Shown here: in pieces, positions 11,889 through 23,052 of the stretch
How positions within the stretch are numbered: the stretch's first letter is position 1
How the letters are laid out: each line of letters opens with the position of its first letter
Assembly (NCBI RefSeq): GCF_949987515.2
Contig: NC_082684.1
Location: 17,847,701-17,911,700, forward strand
Length of the DNA: 64,000 nt
Direction: 5' to 3'
Source of the DNA: Delphinus delphis
Taxonomy: Eukaryota > Chordata > Mammalia > Artiodactyla > Delphinidae
Position numbers and translations under genes: made by a program
Notes under the pieces: model-generated
What the model was told of the DNA's origin: nothing
What the model saw: only the letters and a program-made list of their open reading frames with translations
Databases searched by the model: none

Positions 11889-12823
11889 TTCGACCCCATT
11901 TTAACAGGTGATTTATTTTCTTATTGTTCTGTTTTTAGGATTCTTTGTATATTTTAGGTAGAATTTCTTTATGAGACATATTATCTCACAGTCAAGGCCT
12001 TTTTTTTTTTTTTTACTCTCTGAATGACTTATAACGCAGATATTTTCAATTTTAATTAAGTCTAACTTAGTTTTTTCTGTCATGGATAGTCCCACGGGTG
12101 CATTTAAAAATCCACCAAACACAAGGTCATGTAGAATTTTTCCTATTTTTTTTTCTAGAAATTCTGTAGTTTCCTTTTTACAGCTAAGTCTGCGATACAT
12201 TTTGTAATTTTTGTGGTAATTTTGTGAAAGGTATAAAGAATGGTTCTAGAATTTTTTTCTTGCATATGGACATCCAATTGTTCCAACAATATTTGACTAT
12301 CCCTTCTTCATTGAATTGCCATTGCTCCTTTGTCAAATATCAATGGACAATATTTGTGTGTGTCTAGTTCTGGACTCACCATTCTTCTATATTTATCTAT
12401 ATATCTTTATTTCATCAATTATATATATCAATTACTGTAGCCTTATGGTAAGATTTAAAATCTGGTGAGATAGGTATTTAATCCTTATTCTTCCTCTTTA
12501 GCATTAGGTTGGATATTTTGATTTTTGATGTCCAAATATACTTTGGAATAAGTTTGTCCCAAAAACTGTTTGCTGAATTTTGATTGAGAGAGTGTGCAAT
12601 CTATATATGAAGTAGACTTGAGAAGAACTAACATCTTAACAGTATTGAGTATTCTAATCCATGGAAACAATATGTCTCTGTTTAGATTATTTTTAAATAT
12701 TTTTCATCAGTGTTTTGTAGGCTTCCATGTATATGTTGTATGCTATATATGCATATGTATATTTAGGTGTCAGACTGACACCTAAATATTTAACTCTTTA
12801 GGTGTTAATATAAATGATATTTT

Positions 12824-12839
12824 AAAAATCCCAGTTGTT
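12824..12839 (+). repeat. Target-site duplication, left copy
   Basis: 'aaaaatcccagttgtt' here and 'aaaaatcccaattgtt' at 13161-13176 differ at one position and bracket the CHR SINE. Confidence 0.92.
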
Positions 12840-13160
12840 AGGCTTCCCTGGTGGCGCAGTGGTTAAGAATCCGCCTGCCAATGCAGGAGACACGGGTTCA
12901 AGCCCTGGTCCAGGAAGATCCCACATGCCGCGGAGCAACTGGGCCCGCGTGCCACAACTACTGAGCCTGCGCTCTAGGGCCCGAGAGCCACAACTGCTGA
13001 AGCCCATGCTCCTAGAGCCCATGCTCCGCAACAAGAGAGGCCACCGCAATGAGAAGCCTGCGCACCGCAATGAAGAGTAGCCCCTGCTCACCCCAACTAG
13101 AGAAAGACCGCGCAGCAACAAAGACCCAACGCAGCCAAAAATAAAATAAATTAAAAAGAA
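12840..13160 (+). mobile_element. CHR-type SINE, full-length long form
   Basis: The element opens with 'aggcttccctggtggcgcag'. Polymerase III promoter boxes are visible: box A 'tggcgcagtgg' at 12852-12862 and box B 'ggttcaagcc' at 12895-12904. The body extends past the short-form end point into the extra segment ending 'gacccaacgcagcc', then a variable A-rich tail. A 16-base target-site duplication flanks it. It sits inside old L1 copy A on the opposite strand. The 81 and 99 codon frames through it are not genes. The intact boxes mean it could have been transcribed, but nothing shows that it is. Confidence 0.95.
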
Positions 13161-13176
13161 AAAAATCCCAATTGTT
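13161..13176 (+). repeat. Target-site duplication, right copy
   Basis: Partner of 12824-12839, with one mismatch. Confidence 0.92.
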
Positions 13177-13951
13177 CACTGTTCATATGTAATCTTGCTC
13201 TAGTCACATAGTTTCAGGATTTTTTAATTGATTCTTTGTCATTTTTTAACATAGATAGTAGTGTCACCTTGAAAAAAGAGATTTCATTCTTTCTTTTCAA
13301 TATGCAGACATTTTTTTTTCTTGTTCTTTTTTTATTATCTAGACTTCCAATACAGTGTTGAATACGAGTGGTGAGAGAGGATATCCTTATATTATTTCCA
13401 ATCTTAGGCAAAAAATGGCCAGTCTCTAACCATTAAGTATAATGTTAGTTGTAGGTTTTTAATAGACATTTATTATTAAGTTGAGGAAGTTACCCTCTGT
13501 TCCTAATTTGTTGAGAGTTTTTATCATTAGATTTGAATTTTGTCAAATGCTTTTTGGCAATGATTGATATGATCATGTGAATTTTCCAGATGAACTACAT
13601 TAATTTATTTTCAGACACTGAACCAGTCTTGCATATCTGGAATAAATCTCACTTGGCCATAGTGTGTTCTGTTCCACATTGTTAAATTAAATCTGCTACT
13701 ATTTTGTTGAGGAATTTTGCATCGATATTCATAAGGAATATTGTTCAGTCATTTTCTTATCTGGTTTTTAGCTGAACAGATTGTGTCAGGTAATAGAAAT
13801 TGAGATAAATATTCTCTAATGTTAGGATTTATGTAAATCTTGCCAAGAGTTGGGCTTTGTTTCCTGTTTGTTGTAGTTATAGATGTCAGAGGCTTTAAAT
13901 TCCTCCAGTGTCCTTGTTTCCTTCTCCCCTGTTGACTTTGGGCTTCTCTAC

Positions 13952-14316
13952 TGCTATGGACTAAACTGTGCTTCTCAAAATTCATATGTTGAAGTCTAGC
14001 CCAATGTGATTTTATTTGGAGTAAGGAAGTAATTAAGGTTAAATGAGGTGATAAGGATTGGGCCTTAATCTAATAGGATTAGTGTCCTTATAAGAAGAGG
14101 AAACAGTGAGCTCATGTTCTTTCTTTCTGTCATGTGAGGACACAACAAGGAGGCAGCTATCTGCAAGCCAGGAAGAGAGTCCTCACGAGAAACCAAATCA
14201 TCTGGCCCCTTAACCTTGAACTACCCAGACTCCAGAACTGTGAGAAAATAAATTTCTTTTGTATAAGCCACCCAGTCCATGATATTTTGTTATGGCTGTG
14301 CTAGCTGACTAATATA
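13952..14316 (+). mobile_element. MaLR-type solo LTR (MLT1-like)
   Basis: The block starts 'tgctatggactaaactgtg' and ends 'gctgactaatata'. Internal landmarks are 'aaaattcatatgttgaagtc', 'gtccttataagaagaggaaa', 'ctgcaagccaggaagaga' and 'ccagaactgtgagaaaataa' followed by 'aagccacccagtc'. This is the ERVL-MaLR LTR layout, with the AATAAA-type signal near the 3' end. No internal retroviral region is attached, so it is a solo LTR. The 5-base flanks ('tctac' and about 'cctat') do not form a clean duplication. Confidence 0.85.
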
Positions 14317-14319
14317 CCT

Positions 14320-14949
14320 ATGTGTTCCTCCTCAGGAGCTGTATCTTATAGTATTTCAAGGGTAATCCACTATCATTATACTAGAGGCTATATGGTATAG
14401 TGATGAGATAAGCTGGAGGGAAAGCATTCTATGATCTCATTATTTAACCCCAGTCTTTAAATAGACTAGGGTCTCTGACTTGTAACCACCACAGGTGGTT
14501 TTTTTTTTATATAGCTTCTCCTCCTTTCCTTTAGAAGACTGGATGATATGAGGGAATGGAGGAGAGGAATGTCCTTTCCCCATGGCTCTTGGGCAAAGCT
14601 CTGAGAAGTTACTTTCCCCTGTGAAGTATGCTTTTGTTTTGGAAAAGATTTTGTACGTATTTCAAAAAATCTCACTCTTCCCTTTTCCCTGCCAGTGCCA
14701 CATGAAGGGATGTTTTTCAGATTATCCCTGTGAGAACCTGTGGTATGTGAGGAAGAAAAGCCCATGAAAGTTTGGGGGTCCTCCTAAGACTGTAACTATA
14801 AAGAATTTTTCTCACTATTTCACACATAATCTCCAACAGCTCATCAAAACTACCGGTTGACTCTTTCTACCACATTATATTTCCAGAGGTTTCTTCTCCA
14901 GGTAAGCATATCACATCATACTTAAAAATTACATTGACATTTTTGTATT
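14320..14949. other. Mostly unique sequence between two L1 segments
   Basis: Opposed open frames of 61 and 99 codons at 14466-14767 overlap each other and carry no domain that I recognise. They are likely chance. No RNA gene seen. Confidence 0.45.
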
Positions 14950-15463
14950 ATTTTTTGAGTCTTTTGAAATAAGGATGTGGTATGTGTTTTTATTTATTCA
15001 AGTTTTCTTTTGTTCTTGTTATTTTGCCTTCAGTAGAGTTTTTTGAAGACAGTTCTTGTATTTTAAGTGTATGTCTAGATATTTTCTCATTCTTAAATTA
15101 CTTATTGCCATTATAAATAAATTATTCCTTATATTTTCCAGCTAGTTTGTTTTATAAATATATTTTTGGATTTTGTATATTAATTTTACATACTGCTATA
15201 TACATTATTTTATCATATCTTCTGTAAATATAGTTTTACCTTTTTATTTTCAGTTTTCACAAATATTTCTTATTCTTGTCTAATATTACTGTCATCAATG
15301 TTTAACACTAGTGGCCAGTCTGGCCATCCATTTCTTGTTCCTGATTTTAGTGGGATTTCAGCAAGTTTTTTCTACATGAAGCATGTTCTTGGTTTTGTTT
15401 TTAAGATAGTTCTATTATTGCCATGTTAACAAATATCTATTCACTCCTATTTATGGACTGATT
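14950..15463 (-). mobile_element. Old L1 (copy B), ORF2 part left of the nested L1
   Basis: The text 'cttgtattttaagtgtatgt', 'gtttaacactagtggccag' and 'tcttgttcctgattttagtg' is the antisense of the L1 ORF2 segment around the FADD region and just upstream. It resumes to the right of the young L1, from about 22659 onward, so one old L1 was split by the 7.2 kb insertion. Because it repeats part of what copy A covers, it is a separate insertion. Confidence 0.7.
15458..15463 (+). repeat. Possible remnant of young L1 target duplication
   Basis: 'ctgatt' occurs here and at 22653-22658, at the two edges of the 7.2 kb L1, followed in both cases by T-rich sequence. The extent is too short and low-complexity to be certain. 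Confidence 0.4.
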
Positions 15464-15477
15464 ATTTTATTTTTTAT

Positions 15478-15859
15478 CTTTTTAACATCTTTATTGTAGT
15501 ATAACTGCTTTACAATGGTGTAAAGCAGAAACAATTAGTTTCTGCTTTATAAAAAAGTGAATCAGCTATACATATACATATATCCCCATATCTCCTCCCT
15601 CTTGTGTCTCCCTCCCACCCTCCCGATACCACTGTTCTAGGTGGTCACAAAGCACCGAGCTGATCTCCCTGTGCTATGAGGCTGCTTCCCACTAGTTATC
15701 TATTTTACATTTGGTAGTGTATATGAGTCCATGCCACTCCCTCACTTCAATCCATCTAACTCTTCCCCCTCCCCATGTCCTCAAGTCCATTATCTACGTC
15801 TGTGCCTTTATTCCTGTCCTGCCCCTAGGTTCTTCAGAATCTTTTTTTTTTTTTTTTTT
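15478..15859 (-). other. L1 3' UTR of the near-complete element
   Basis: From the ORF2 stop the 3' UTR runs leftward through a poly(T) run at 15842-15860 (A-rich in sense), then 'ccctcccaccctccc' at about 15608 (G-rich in sense), and ends 'catctttattgtagtataa'. The G-rich tract is typical of mammalian L1 3' UTRs and can form quadruplex structure in the sense strand. Confidence 0.8.
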
Positions 15860-18800
15860 TTAGATTCCATATATTATGTGTTAGCATACAGTATTTGTTT
15901 TTCTCTTTCTGACTTACTTCACTCTGTATGACAGACTCTAGGTCCATTCACCTCACTACAAATAACTCAATTTTGTTTCCCTTTATGGCCAAGTTACATT
16001 GTATATATGTGCCACATCTTCTTTATCCATTCATCGGTCAGTGGACATTTAGGTAGCTTCCATGTCCTGGCTATTGTAAATAGAACTGCAATGAATATTG
16101 TGGTACATGACTCTTTTTGAATTACTGTTTTCTCAGGGTATATGCCTAGTAGTGGGAGTGCTGGGTCATATGGTAATTCTATTTTTAGTTTCTTAAAGAA
16201 CCTCCATACAGTTCTCCATAGTGGCTGCATCAATTTACATTCCCACCAACAGTGCAGCAGGGTTCCCTTTTCTCCAAACCCTCTCCAGCATTCATTGTTT
16301 CTAGATTTTGTGATGATGACCATTCTGACTGATGGGAGGTAAAATCTCATTGTAGTTTTGATTTGCATTTCTCTAATAATTAGTGATGTTGAGCATTCTT
16401 TCATGTGTTTGTTGGCAATCTGTATATCTTCTTTGGAGAAATGTCTATTTAGGTCTTCTGCCCATTTTTGGATTGTGTTGTTTGTTGTTTTGATATTGAG
16501 TGGCATGAGCTGCTTGTAAATTTTGGAAATTACTCTTTTGTCAGTTGCTTCATTTGCAAGTATTTTCTCCAATTCTGAGGATTTTCTTTTCATCTTGTTT
16601 ATGGTTTCCATTGCTATGAAAAGCTGTTTAAGTTTCATTAGGTCTCATATGTTTATTTTTGTTTTTATTTCCATTTCTCTAGGAGGTGGGTCAAAAAGTA
16701 TCTTGCTGTGATTTATGTCACAGAGTGTTCTGCCTAGGTTTTCCTTTATGAGTTTTAAAGTGTCTGGCCTTACATTTAGGTCTCTAATCGATTTTGAGTT
16801 TATTTTTCTGTGTGGTGTTAGGGAGTGTTCTGATTTCATTCTTTTACATGTAGCTGTCCAGTTTTCGCAGCACCACTTACTGAAGAAACTGTCTTTTCTC
16901 CATTGTATATTCTTGCCTCCTTTATCAAAAATAAGGTGACCATATGTGTGTGGGTTTATCTCTGGGCTTTCTATCCTGTTCCATTGACCTAATTTTCTGT
17001 TTTTGTGCCAGTACAATACTGTCTTGATTACTGTAGTTTTGTAATATATTGTGCAGTCAGCAAGCCTGATTCCTCCAGCTCCTTTTTCTTTCTCAAGATT
17101 GCTTTGGCTATTTGGGGTGTTTTGTGTTTCCATACAAATTGTGAAATTTTTTGTTCTAGTTCCGTGAAAAATGCTATTGGTAGTTTGATTGGGATTGCAT
17201 TGAATCTGTAGATTGCTTTAGGTAGTATAGTCATTTTGACAATGTTGATTCTTCCAATTCAAGAACATGGTATATCTCTCCATCTGTTTGTATCATCTTT
17301 AATTTCTTTCATCAGTGTCTTATAGTTTTCTGCATACAGGTCTTTTGTCTCCTTAGGTAGGTTTATTCCTAGGTATTTTATTATTTTTGTTGCAGTGGTA
17401 AATGGGAATGTTTCCTTAACTTCTCTTTCAGATTTTTCATCATTAGTGCATAGGAATGCAAGAGATTTCTGCGCATTAATTTTGTACCCTGCTAATTCAC
17501 CAAATTCATTGATTACCTCTAGTAATTTTCGGTTAGCCTCTTTAGGGTTCTCTATGTATAGTATCATGTCATCTGCAAACAGTTACAGCTTTGCTTCTTT
17601 TCCAATTTAGCTTCCTTTTATTTCTTTTTCTTCTCTGATTGCTGTGGCTAAAACTTCCAAAACTATATTCAATAATAGTGGTGAGAGTGGACAACCTTGT
17701 CTTCTTCCTGATCTTAGTGGAAATAGTTTCAGTTTTTCACCATTGAGAATGATGTTGGCTGTGGGTTTTTCATATATGGCCTTTATTATATTGAGGTAAG
17801 TTCCCTCTATGGCTACTTTCTGGAGAGTTTTTATCATAAATGGGAATTGAATGCTGTCAAAAGCTTTTTCTGCATCTGTTGAGATGATCATAAGTTTTTA
17901 TCCTTCAATTTGTTAATATGGTATAGCCCATTGACTGATTTGTATATATTGAAGAAGCTTTGCATTCCTGGGGTAAACCCTACTTGATCATGGTGTATGA
18001 TCTTTTTAATGTGCTGTTGGATTCTGTTTGCTAGGATTTTGTTGAGGATTTTTGCACCTATGTTCATCAGTGATATTGGCCTGTAGTTGTCTTTCTTTGT
18101 GACATCTTTATCTGGGTTTGGTATCAGGGTGATGCTGGCCTCATAGAATGAGTGTGGGAGTGTTCCTCCCTCTGCTATATTTTGGAAGTGTTTGATAAGA
18201 ATAGGTTTTAGCTCTTCTCTAAATGTTTGATAGAATTCCCCTGTGAAGCCATCTGATCCTGGGTTTTTGTTTTTTGGAATATTTTTAATCACAGTCTCAT
18301 TTTCTGTGCTTGTGTTTGGTCTGTTTATATATTCTAGTTATTCCTGGTTCAGTCTAGGAAAGTTGTGCTTTTCTAAGAATTTGTCCATTTCTTCCAGGTT
18401 GTCTATTTTATTGGCATAGAGTTGCTTGTAGTAATCTCTCATGGTCCTTTGTATTTCTGCAGAGTCAGTTGTTACTTCTTCTTTTCCATTTCTAATTCTA
18501 TTGATTTGAGTCTTCTCCCTTTTTTTCTTGATGGGTCTGGGTAATGGTTTATGAATTTTGTTTATCATCTCAAATAACCAGCCTTTAATTTTATTGATCT
18601 TTGCTTTTCTTTCCTTCATTTCTTTTTCATTTATTTCTGACCTGATCTTTATGATTTCTTTCCTTCTGCTGATGGTGCGGATTTTGTTCTTCTTTCTCTA
18701 ATTGCTTTAGGTGTAAGGTTAGGTTCTTTATTTGAGATGGTTCTTGTTTCTTAGGTAGAATTGTATTGCTGTAATCTTTCCTTTTAGAACTGCTTTTGCT

Positions 18801-19660
18801 GCAACCCATAGATTATGGGTCAACATGTTTTCATTGTCATTTGTCTGTAGGTATTTTTTGATTTCCTCTTTGATTTCTTCAGTGATCTCTTGGCTATTAA
18901 AAATGTATTGTTTAGCCTCCATGTGTTTGTATTTTTTACATATTTTTTCCTGTAATTGGTATCTAGTCTCATAGCATTGTGGTCAGAAAAGATATTTGAT
19001 ATGATTTCAATTTTCTTAAATTTACCAAGGCTTGATTTGTGACCCAAGATATGATATATCCTGGAGAATGTTCCACGAGCACTTGAGAAGAAAGTGTATT
19101 CTGTTGTTTTTGGATGGAATGTCCTATAAATATCAATTAAGTCCATCTTGTTTAATGTATCATTTAAAGCTTGTGTTTTCTTATTTATTTTCATTTTGGA
19201 TGATCTATCCATTTGTGAAAGTGGGGTGTTAACCCTACTATGGTTGTGTTACTGTCGATTTCCCCTTTATGGCTGTTAGCATTTTCCTTATGTATTGAGG
19301 TGCTCCTATGTTGGGTGCATAAATATTTATAAGTGTTATCTCTTCTTCTTGGATTGACCCCTTGATCATTATGTAGTGTCCTTATTTGTCTCTTGTAGTA
19401 GTCTTCATTTTAAAGTCTATTTTGTCTGATATGAGAATTGCTCCTCCAGCTTTCTTTCAATTTCCATTTGCATGGAATATCTTTTTCCATTCCCTCACTT
19501 TCAGTCTGTATGTGTCCCTATGTCTGAAGTGGGTCTCCTGTAGACAGCATATATACAGGTCTTGTTTTTGCATCCATTCAGTTGGTCTATTTCTTTTGGT
19601 TGGAGCATTTAATCCATTTACATTTAAGGTAGTTATCCATATGTATGTTACTATTACCAT
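15860..19660 (-). pseudogene. L1 ORF2 pseudogene (endonuclease, reverse transcriptase)
   Basis: In L1, ORF2p nicks target DNA and reverse-transcribes its own RNA. The span of about 1267 codons is close to the usual 1275. N-terminal endonuclease signatures are 'LNVNGLNAP' and 'CCLQETHF' (catalytic Asn and Glu), then 'RIYHILG', where the conserved catalytic Asp of RIDHILG reads Tyr (19054-19056), and 'SDHNAM'. RT motifs follow: 'NYRPISL', '[10 protein letters not shown]', '[10 protein letters not shown]' and FADD (17568-17579). The C-terminal Cys-rich region '[19 protein letters not shown]' lacks one usual Cys (Phe in its place). Breaks include stops at 19457-19459, 17607-17609 and 17583-17585 (just before LFADD) and at least five frame changes. 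The C-terminus after 'WHIYTM' is lost to a further shift. No restoration is implied; this copy is dead. Confidence 0.92.
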
Positions 19661-19715
19661 TTTCTTAATTGTTTGGGGTTTGTTATTGTAGTTCTTTTCC
19701 TTCTCTGTTTCCTGC

Positions 19716-20603
19716 CTAGAGAAGTTCCTTTAGCATTTGTTGTACAGTTGGTTTGGTGGTGCTGAATTCTCTTAGCTTTTGCTTATCTGTATAGGTTTTA
19801 ATTTCTCCATTGAATCTGAATGAGATCCTTGCTGGATAGAGTAATCTTGGTTGTAGGTTTTTCCCTTTCATCACTTTAGATATGTCCTTCCACTTCCTTC
19901 TGGCTTGCAGAGTTTCTGCGGAAAGATCAGCTCTTAACCTTATGGGGATTCCCTTGTATGTTATTTGTTGTTTTTCCATTCTTGCCTTTAATATTTTTTC
20001 TTTTTATTTAATTTTTGATAGTTTGATTAATATGTGTCTTGGTGTGTTTCTCCTTGGATTTATCCTGTATGGGACTCTCTGTGCTTCCTGGACTTGATTA
20101 ACTATTTCCTTTCCCATATTAGGGAAGTTTTCAACTATAATCTCTTCAAATATTTTCTCAATCCCTTTCTTTTTCTCTTCTTCTTCTGCGACACCTGTAA
20201 TTCGAATGTTGGTGCATTTAATGTTGTCCCAGAGGTCTCTGAGACTGTTCTCAATTATTTTCATTCTTTTTTCTTTATTCTGCTCTCCAGTAGTTATTTC
20301 CACTATTTTTTCTTCCTGGTCAGCTATATGTTCTTCTGCCTCAGTTATTCTTCTATTGATTCCTTCTAGAAAAATTTTATTTCATTTATTGTGTTGTTCA
20401 ACATTGTTTGCCCTTTAGTTATTTTAGGTACTTGTTAAACCTTTCTTGTATTTTCTCCATTCTATTTCCAAGATTTGGATGAACTTTACTATCATTACTC
20501 TGAATTATTTTTCAGGTAGACTGCCTATTTCCTCTTCATTTGTTTGGTCTGGTGGGTTTTTACCTTGCTCCTTCATCTGCTGTATGTTTCTCTGTCTTCT
20601 CAT
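19716..20603 (-). pseudogene. L1 ORF1 pseudogene (RNA-binding chaperone)
   Basis: ORF1p normally forms trimers through a coiled coil and coats L1 RNA. The frame opens at ATG 20603 with 'MRRQRNIQQMKEQGK', the usual artiodactyl L1 start, and keeps one reading frame to its end at 19716 (about 295 codons). It is interrupted by in-frame stops, including 20505-20507 after codon 32, three more in the coiled-coil part near 20380-20430 and one at 20004-20006. The RRM-like part is readable ('NIRITGVAEEEEKKKGIEKI') and the C-terminal domain ends 'TTKPTVQQMLKELL'. ORF2 starts about 55 bases downstream. Many breaks look like single-base changes, with no net frameshift. Confidence 0.9.
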
Positions 20604-22652
20604 TTTGCTTAAGTTACTGTGTTTGGGGTCTCCTTTTTGCAGGCTGCAAGTTCGCATTTCCCATTGTTTTTGGTGTCTGCCCCCAGTGGGTGAGGTTGGC
20701 TCAGTGGGTTGTGTAGGCTTCCTGGTGGAGGGGACTGGGGCCTGTGTTCTGGTGGATGATGCTGGATCTTGTCTTTCTGGTGGGCAGGACTTCGTCCTGT
20801 GGTGTGTTTTGAGGTGTCTCTTAACTTATTATGATTTTAGACAGCCTCTCTTCTAATGGGTGGGGCTGTGTTCCTGTCTTGCTATTTCTTTGGCATAGGG
20901 TGTCCAGCACTGTAGCTTGCTGGTCATTGAGTGGAGGTGGGTCTTAGCGTTGAGATGGAGAGCTTTTGCCATTTGGTATCATGTGGAGCCAGGAGGTCTC
21001 TGGTGGACAAATGCCCTGAACTCTGCTCTCCCCCCTCAGAGGCACAGGCCTGACACCCAGCCAGAGTATCAAGACCCTGTCAGCCATACGGCTCAAAGGA
21101 AATGGGAGAAAAATAGAAAGAAATAAAAAAATAAAGTTATTAATATGAAAATTTTAAAAAATTATTAAAAATAATTAAAAAGTAATTAAGAAAAAAAGAA
21201 AGAAGAGAGCATCCAAAGCAAAAAAACAAACCCACCAATGATAACAAGCATTAAGAGTTATACTAAAAAAATAAATAAATAAACAACAACAACAAAAAAT
21301 GGACAGACAGAACCCTAGGACAAATGGTAAAAGCAAAGCTATACAACAAAATCACACAAAGAAACATACAAATACACACTCACAAAAAGTGAAAAAGGAA
21401 GAAAAAAATAATATATATATATATATATATATACACATATCATTGCTCCCAAAGTCCACCTCCTCAATTTGGGATGATTCGTTGTCTATTCAGGTATTCC
21501 ACAGATGCAGGGTACATCAAGGTGATTGTGGAGATTTAATCCACTGCTACTGATGCTGCTGGGAGGGATTTCCCTTTTTATCTTTGTTTGCACAGCTCCT
21601 GGGGTTCAGGTTTGGATTTGGCCCTGCCTCTGCGTGTTGGTCACCTGAGGACGTCTGTTCTTCACTCATACAGGACAGGGTTAAATAGCAGCTGATTCGG
21701 GGGCTCTGGCTCACTCAGGCCGGGAGGAGGGAGGGGTGTGGAATGCGGGGTGAGCCTGCAGCGGCAGAGGCCAGCATGACGTTGCACCAACCTGATGCAC
21801 ACCGTGTGTTCTCCCAGGGAAGTTGTCCCTGGGTCACGGAACCCTGGCAGTGGCGGGCTGCACAGGGTCCTGGGAGGGGAGGTGTGGACAGTGACCTATG
21901 CTTGCACACAGGTTTCTTGGTGGCTTCAGCAGCAGCCTGAGCATCTCATGCCCATCTCTGGGGTCCTCACTGATAGCCGCAGCTCGCGCCCCATCTCTGG
22001 AGCTCGTTTAGGCGGTGTTCTGAATCCTCTCTCCTCGCACACCCTGAAACAATGATCTCTTGCCTCTTTGGCAGCTGCAGACTTTTTCCTGGACTCCCTC
22101 CCAGCTAGCCGTGGTGCACTAGCCCCCTTCAGGCTGTGTTCATGCAGCCAACCCCAGTCTTCTCCCTGGGATCTGACCTCCGAAGCCCAAGCCTCAGCTC
22201 CTAGCCCCCACACGCCCCAGCAGGTGAGCAGACAGGCCTCTCAGGCTGGTGAGCGCTGGTCGGCACTGATCCTCTGTGCGGGAATCTTTCCGCTTTGCCC
22301 TCCGCACCCCTGTGGCTGTGATCTCCTCCGCGGCTCCAAAGCTTCCCCCCTCTGCCACCTGCAGTCTCAGCCCGCGAAGGGGCTTCCTAGTGTGTGGAAA
22401 GCTTTCCTCCTTCACTGCTCCCTCCCCGAGGTGCAGGTCCCGTCCCTATTCTTTTGTCTCTGTTTTTCCTTTTTTCTTTTGCCCTACCCCGGTACGTGGG
22501 GAGTTTCTTGCCTTTTGGGAGGTCTGAGGTCTTCTGCCAGCATTCAGTAGGTGTTTTGTAGGAGTTGTTCCACGTACAGATGTATTTCTGGTGTATCTGC
22601 AGGAAGGAAGGTGATCTCCGTGTCTTATTCTTCCACCATCTTGAAGGTCTCT
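20604..22652 (-). promoter_or_regulatory. L1 5' UTR with internal promoter, GC-rich
   Basis: About 2 kb upstream of ORF1 in sense. The 5'-most part (21590-22650) is the most GC- and CpG-rich stretch of the window, as expected for an L1 internal polymerase II promoter. An A-rich or T-rich section (21118-21440, with a (TA)n tract at 21408-21432) separates it from ORF1. Frames up to 160 codons on the plus strand here (for example 22068-22550) follow from high GC. No product similarity is seen. Promoter activity is inferred from the family, not shown. Confidence 0.8.
21407..21433 (+). repeat. (TA)n microsatellite in L1 5' UTR
   Basis: A pure TA run of about 26 bases. Confidence 0.9.
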
Positions 22653-23052
22653 CTGATTTTTTTTAAAATTAACAGTGATGGTTTCACTTTGTCCCTTACC
22701 ATTTCATTGTTTTATTAATAGATTTCCTAATACACACTGGTATTCCTGGAATAAACTCTACTTAGTTATATATTTTTATTCTCATGTTCTATAGGATTTT
22801 GCTAGAATTTTGTTTATGATTTTTATTCATAATGATAAGTGAAAATTATTTTAATTTTTGAATGTTACATATTGGAATCAGTGTTATACTTGCTTCATAC
22901 ATGGAGTTTGGAAGTTTTCCTTTCTCTTTCTATATCCTAAAGTAGTTTAAATTGAATAGGAATCATCTTCTCTTTAAATGGCTTGGTAAATTTCCCTTTT
23001 AAAAGATTTGGCTGCAGTGGTCTTTTGCTGAGATTAGTTCTTTTATAACCCC

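Larger units (their letters stand above)
10885..13945 (-). mobile_element. Old L1, 3' half (copy A), minus strand
   Basis: The left part (10890-11480) is the old L1 3' UTR, including 'agtctagtgcttttctgacga' and 'cccagtatcccatctagga'-like motifs. From 11540 to 13945 it follows the antisense of ORF2: 'cagtgttttgtaggcttcca', 'cagtgttgaatacgagtggt' and 'gatatgatcatgtgaat' are the L1 landmarks upstream and inside the RT domain. ORF2 is heavily decayed. The element is interrupted by a poly(A) insert (11712-11888) and a CHR SINE (12840-13160), both flanked by duplicated target sequence, so it is older than both. Confidence 0.75.
15478..22652 (-). mobile_element. Near-complete L1 retrotransposon, inactivated
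   Basis: All L1 parts appear in order on the minus strand: 5' UTR (22652-20604), ORF1 (20603-19716), a short spacer, ORF2 (19660-15860) and 3' UTR (15859-15478). The 5' end read in sense is 'caagatggtggaagaataag', a typical cetartiodactyl L1 start. At 7.2 kb it is full length or nearly so, unlike the other copies here. Both ORFs have stops and ORF2 has several frameshifts, so it cannot move by its own proteins. It was inserted into an old L1 on the same strand. The 3' A-tail is degraded to a T/A-rich stretch at the left. Confidence 0.92.

Noticed and set aside
12852..12904. tRNA gene
   Set aside because: Box A and box B are present, but the rest does not fold as a tRNA. It is the tRNA-derived head of a SINE.
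12835..13080. Open frames across CHR SINEs (also at 89-408, 33278-33597, 57524-57870 and 63477-63829)
   Set aside because: Same SINE translated in several frames; high GC gives long frames. No gene.
20446..20856. 136-codon plus-strand frame rich in Cys and Leu
   Set aside because: Antisense to L1 ORF1 and 5' UTR; composition explained by the L1 sequence.
22068..22550. 160-codon plus-strand open frame, longest non-L1 frame after the RT pieces
   Set aside because: It lies antisense in the GC-rich L1 5' UTR, where stop codons are rare. It overlaps opposite frames and has no domain.
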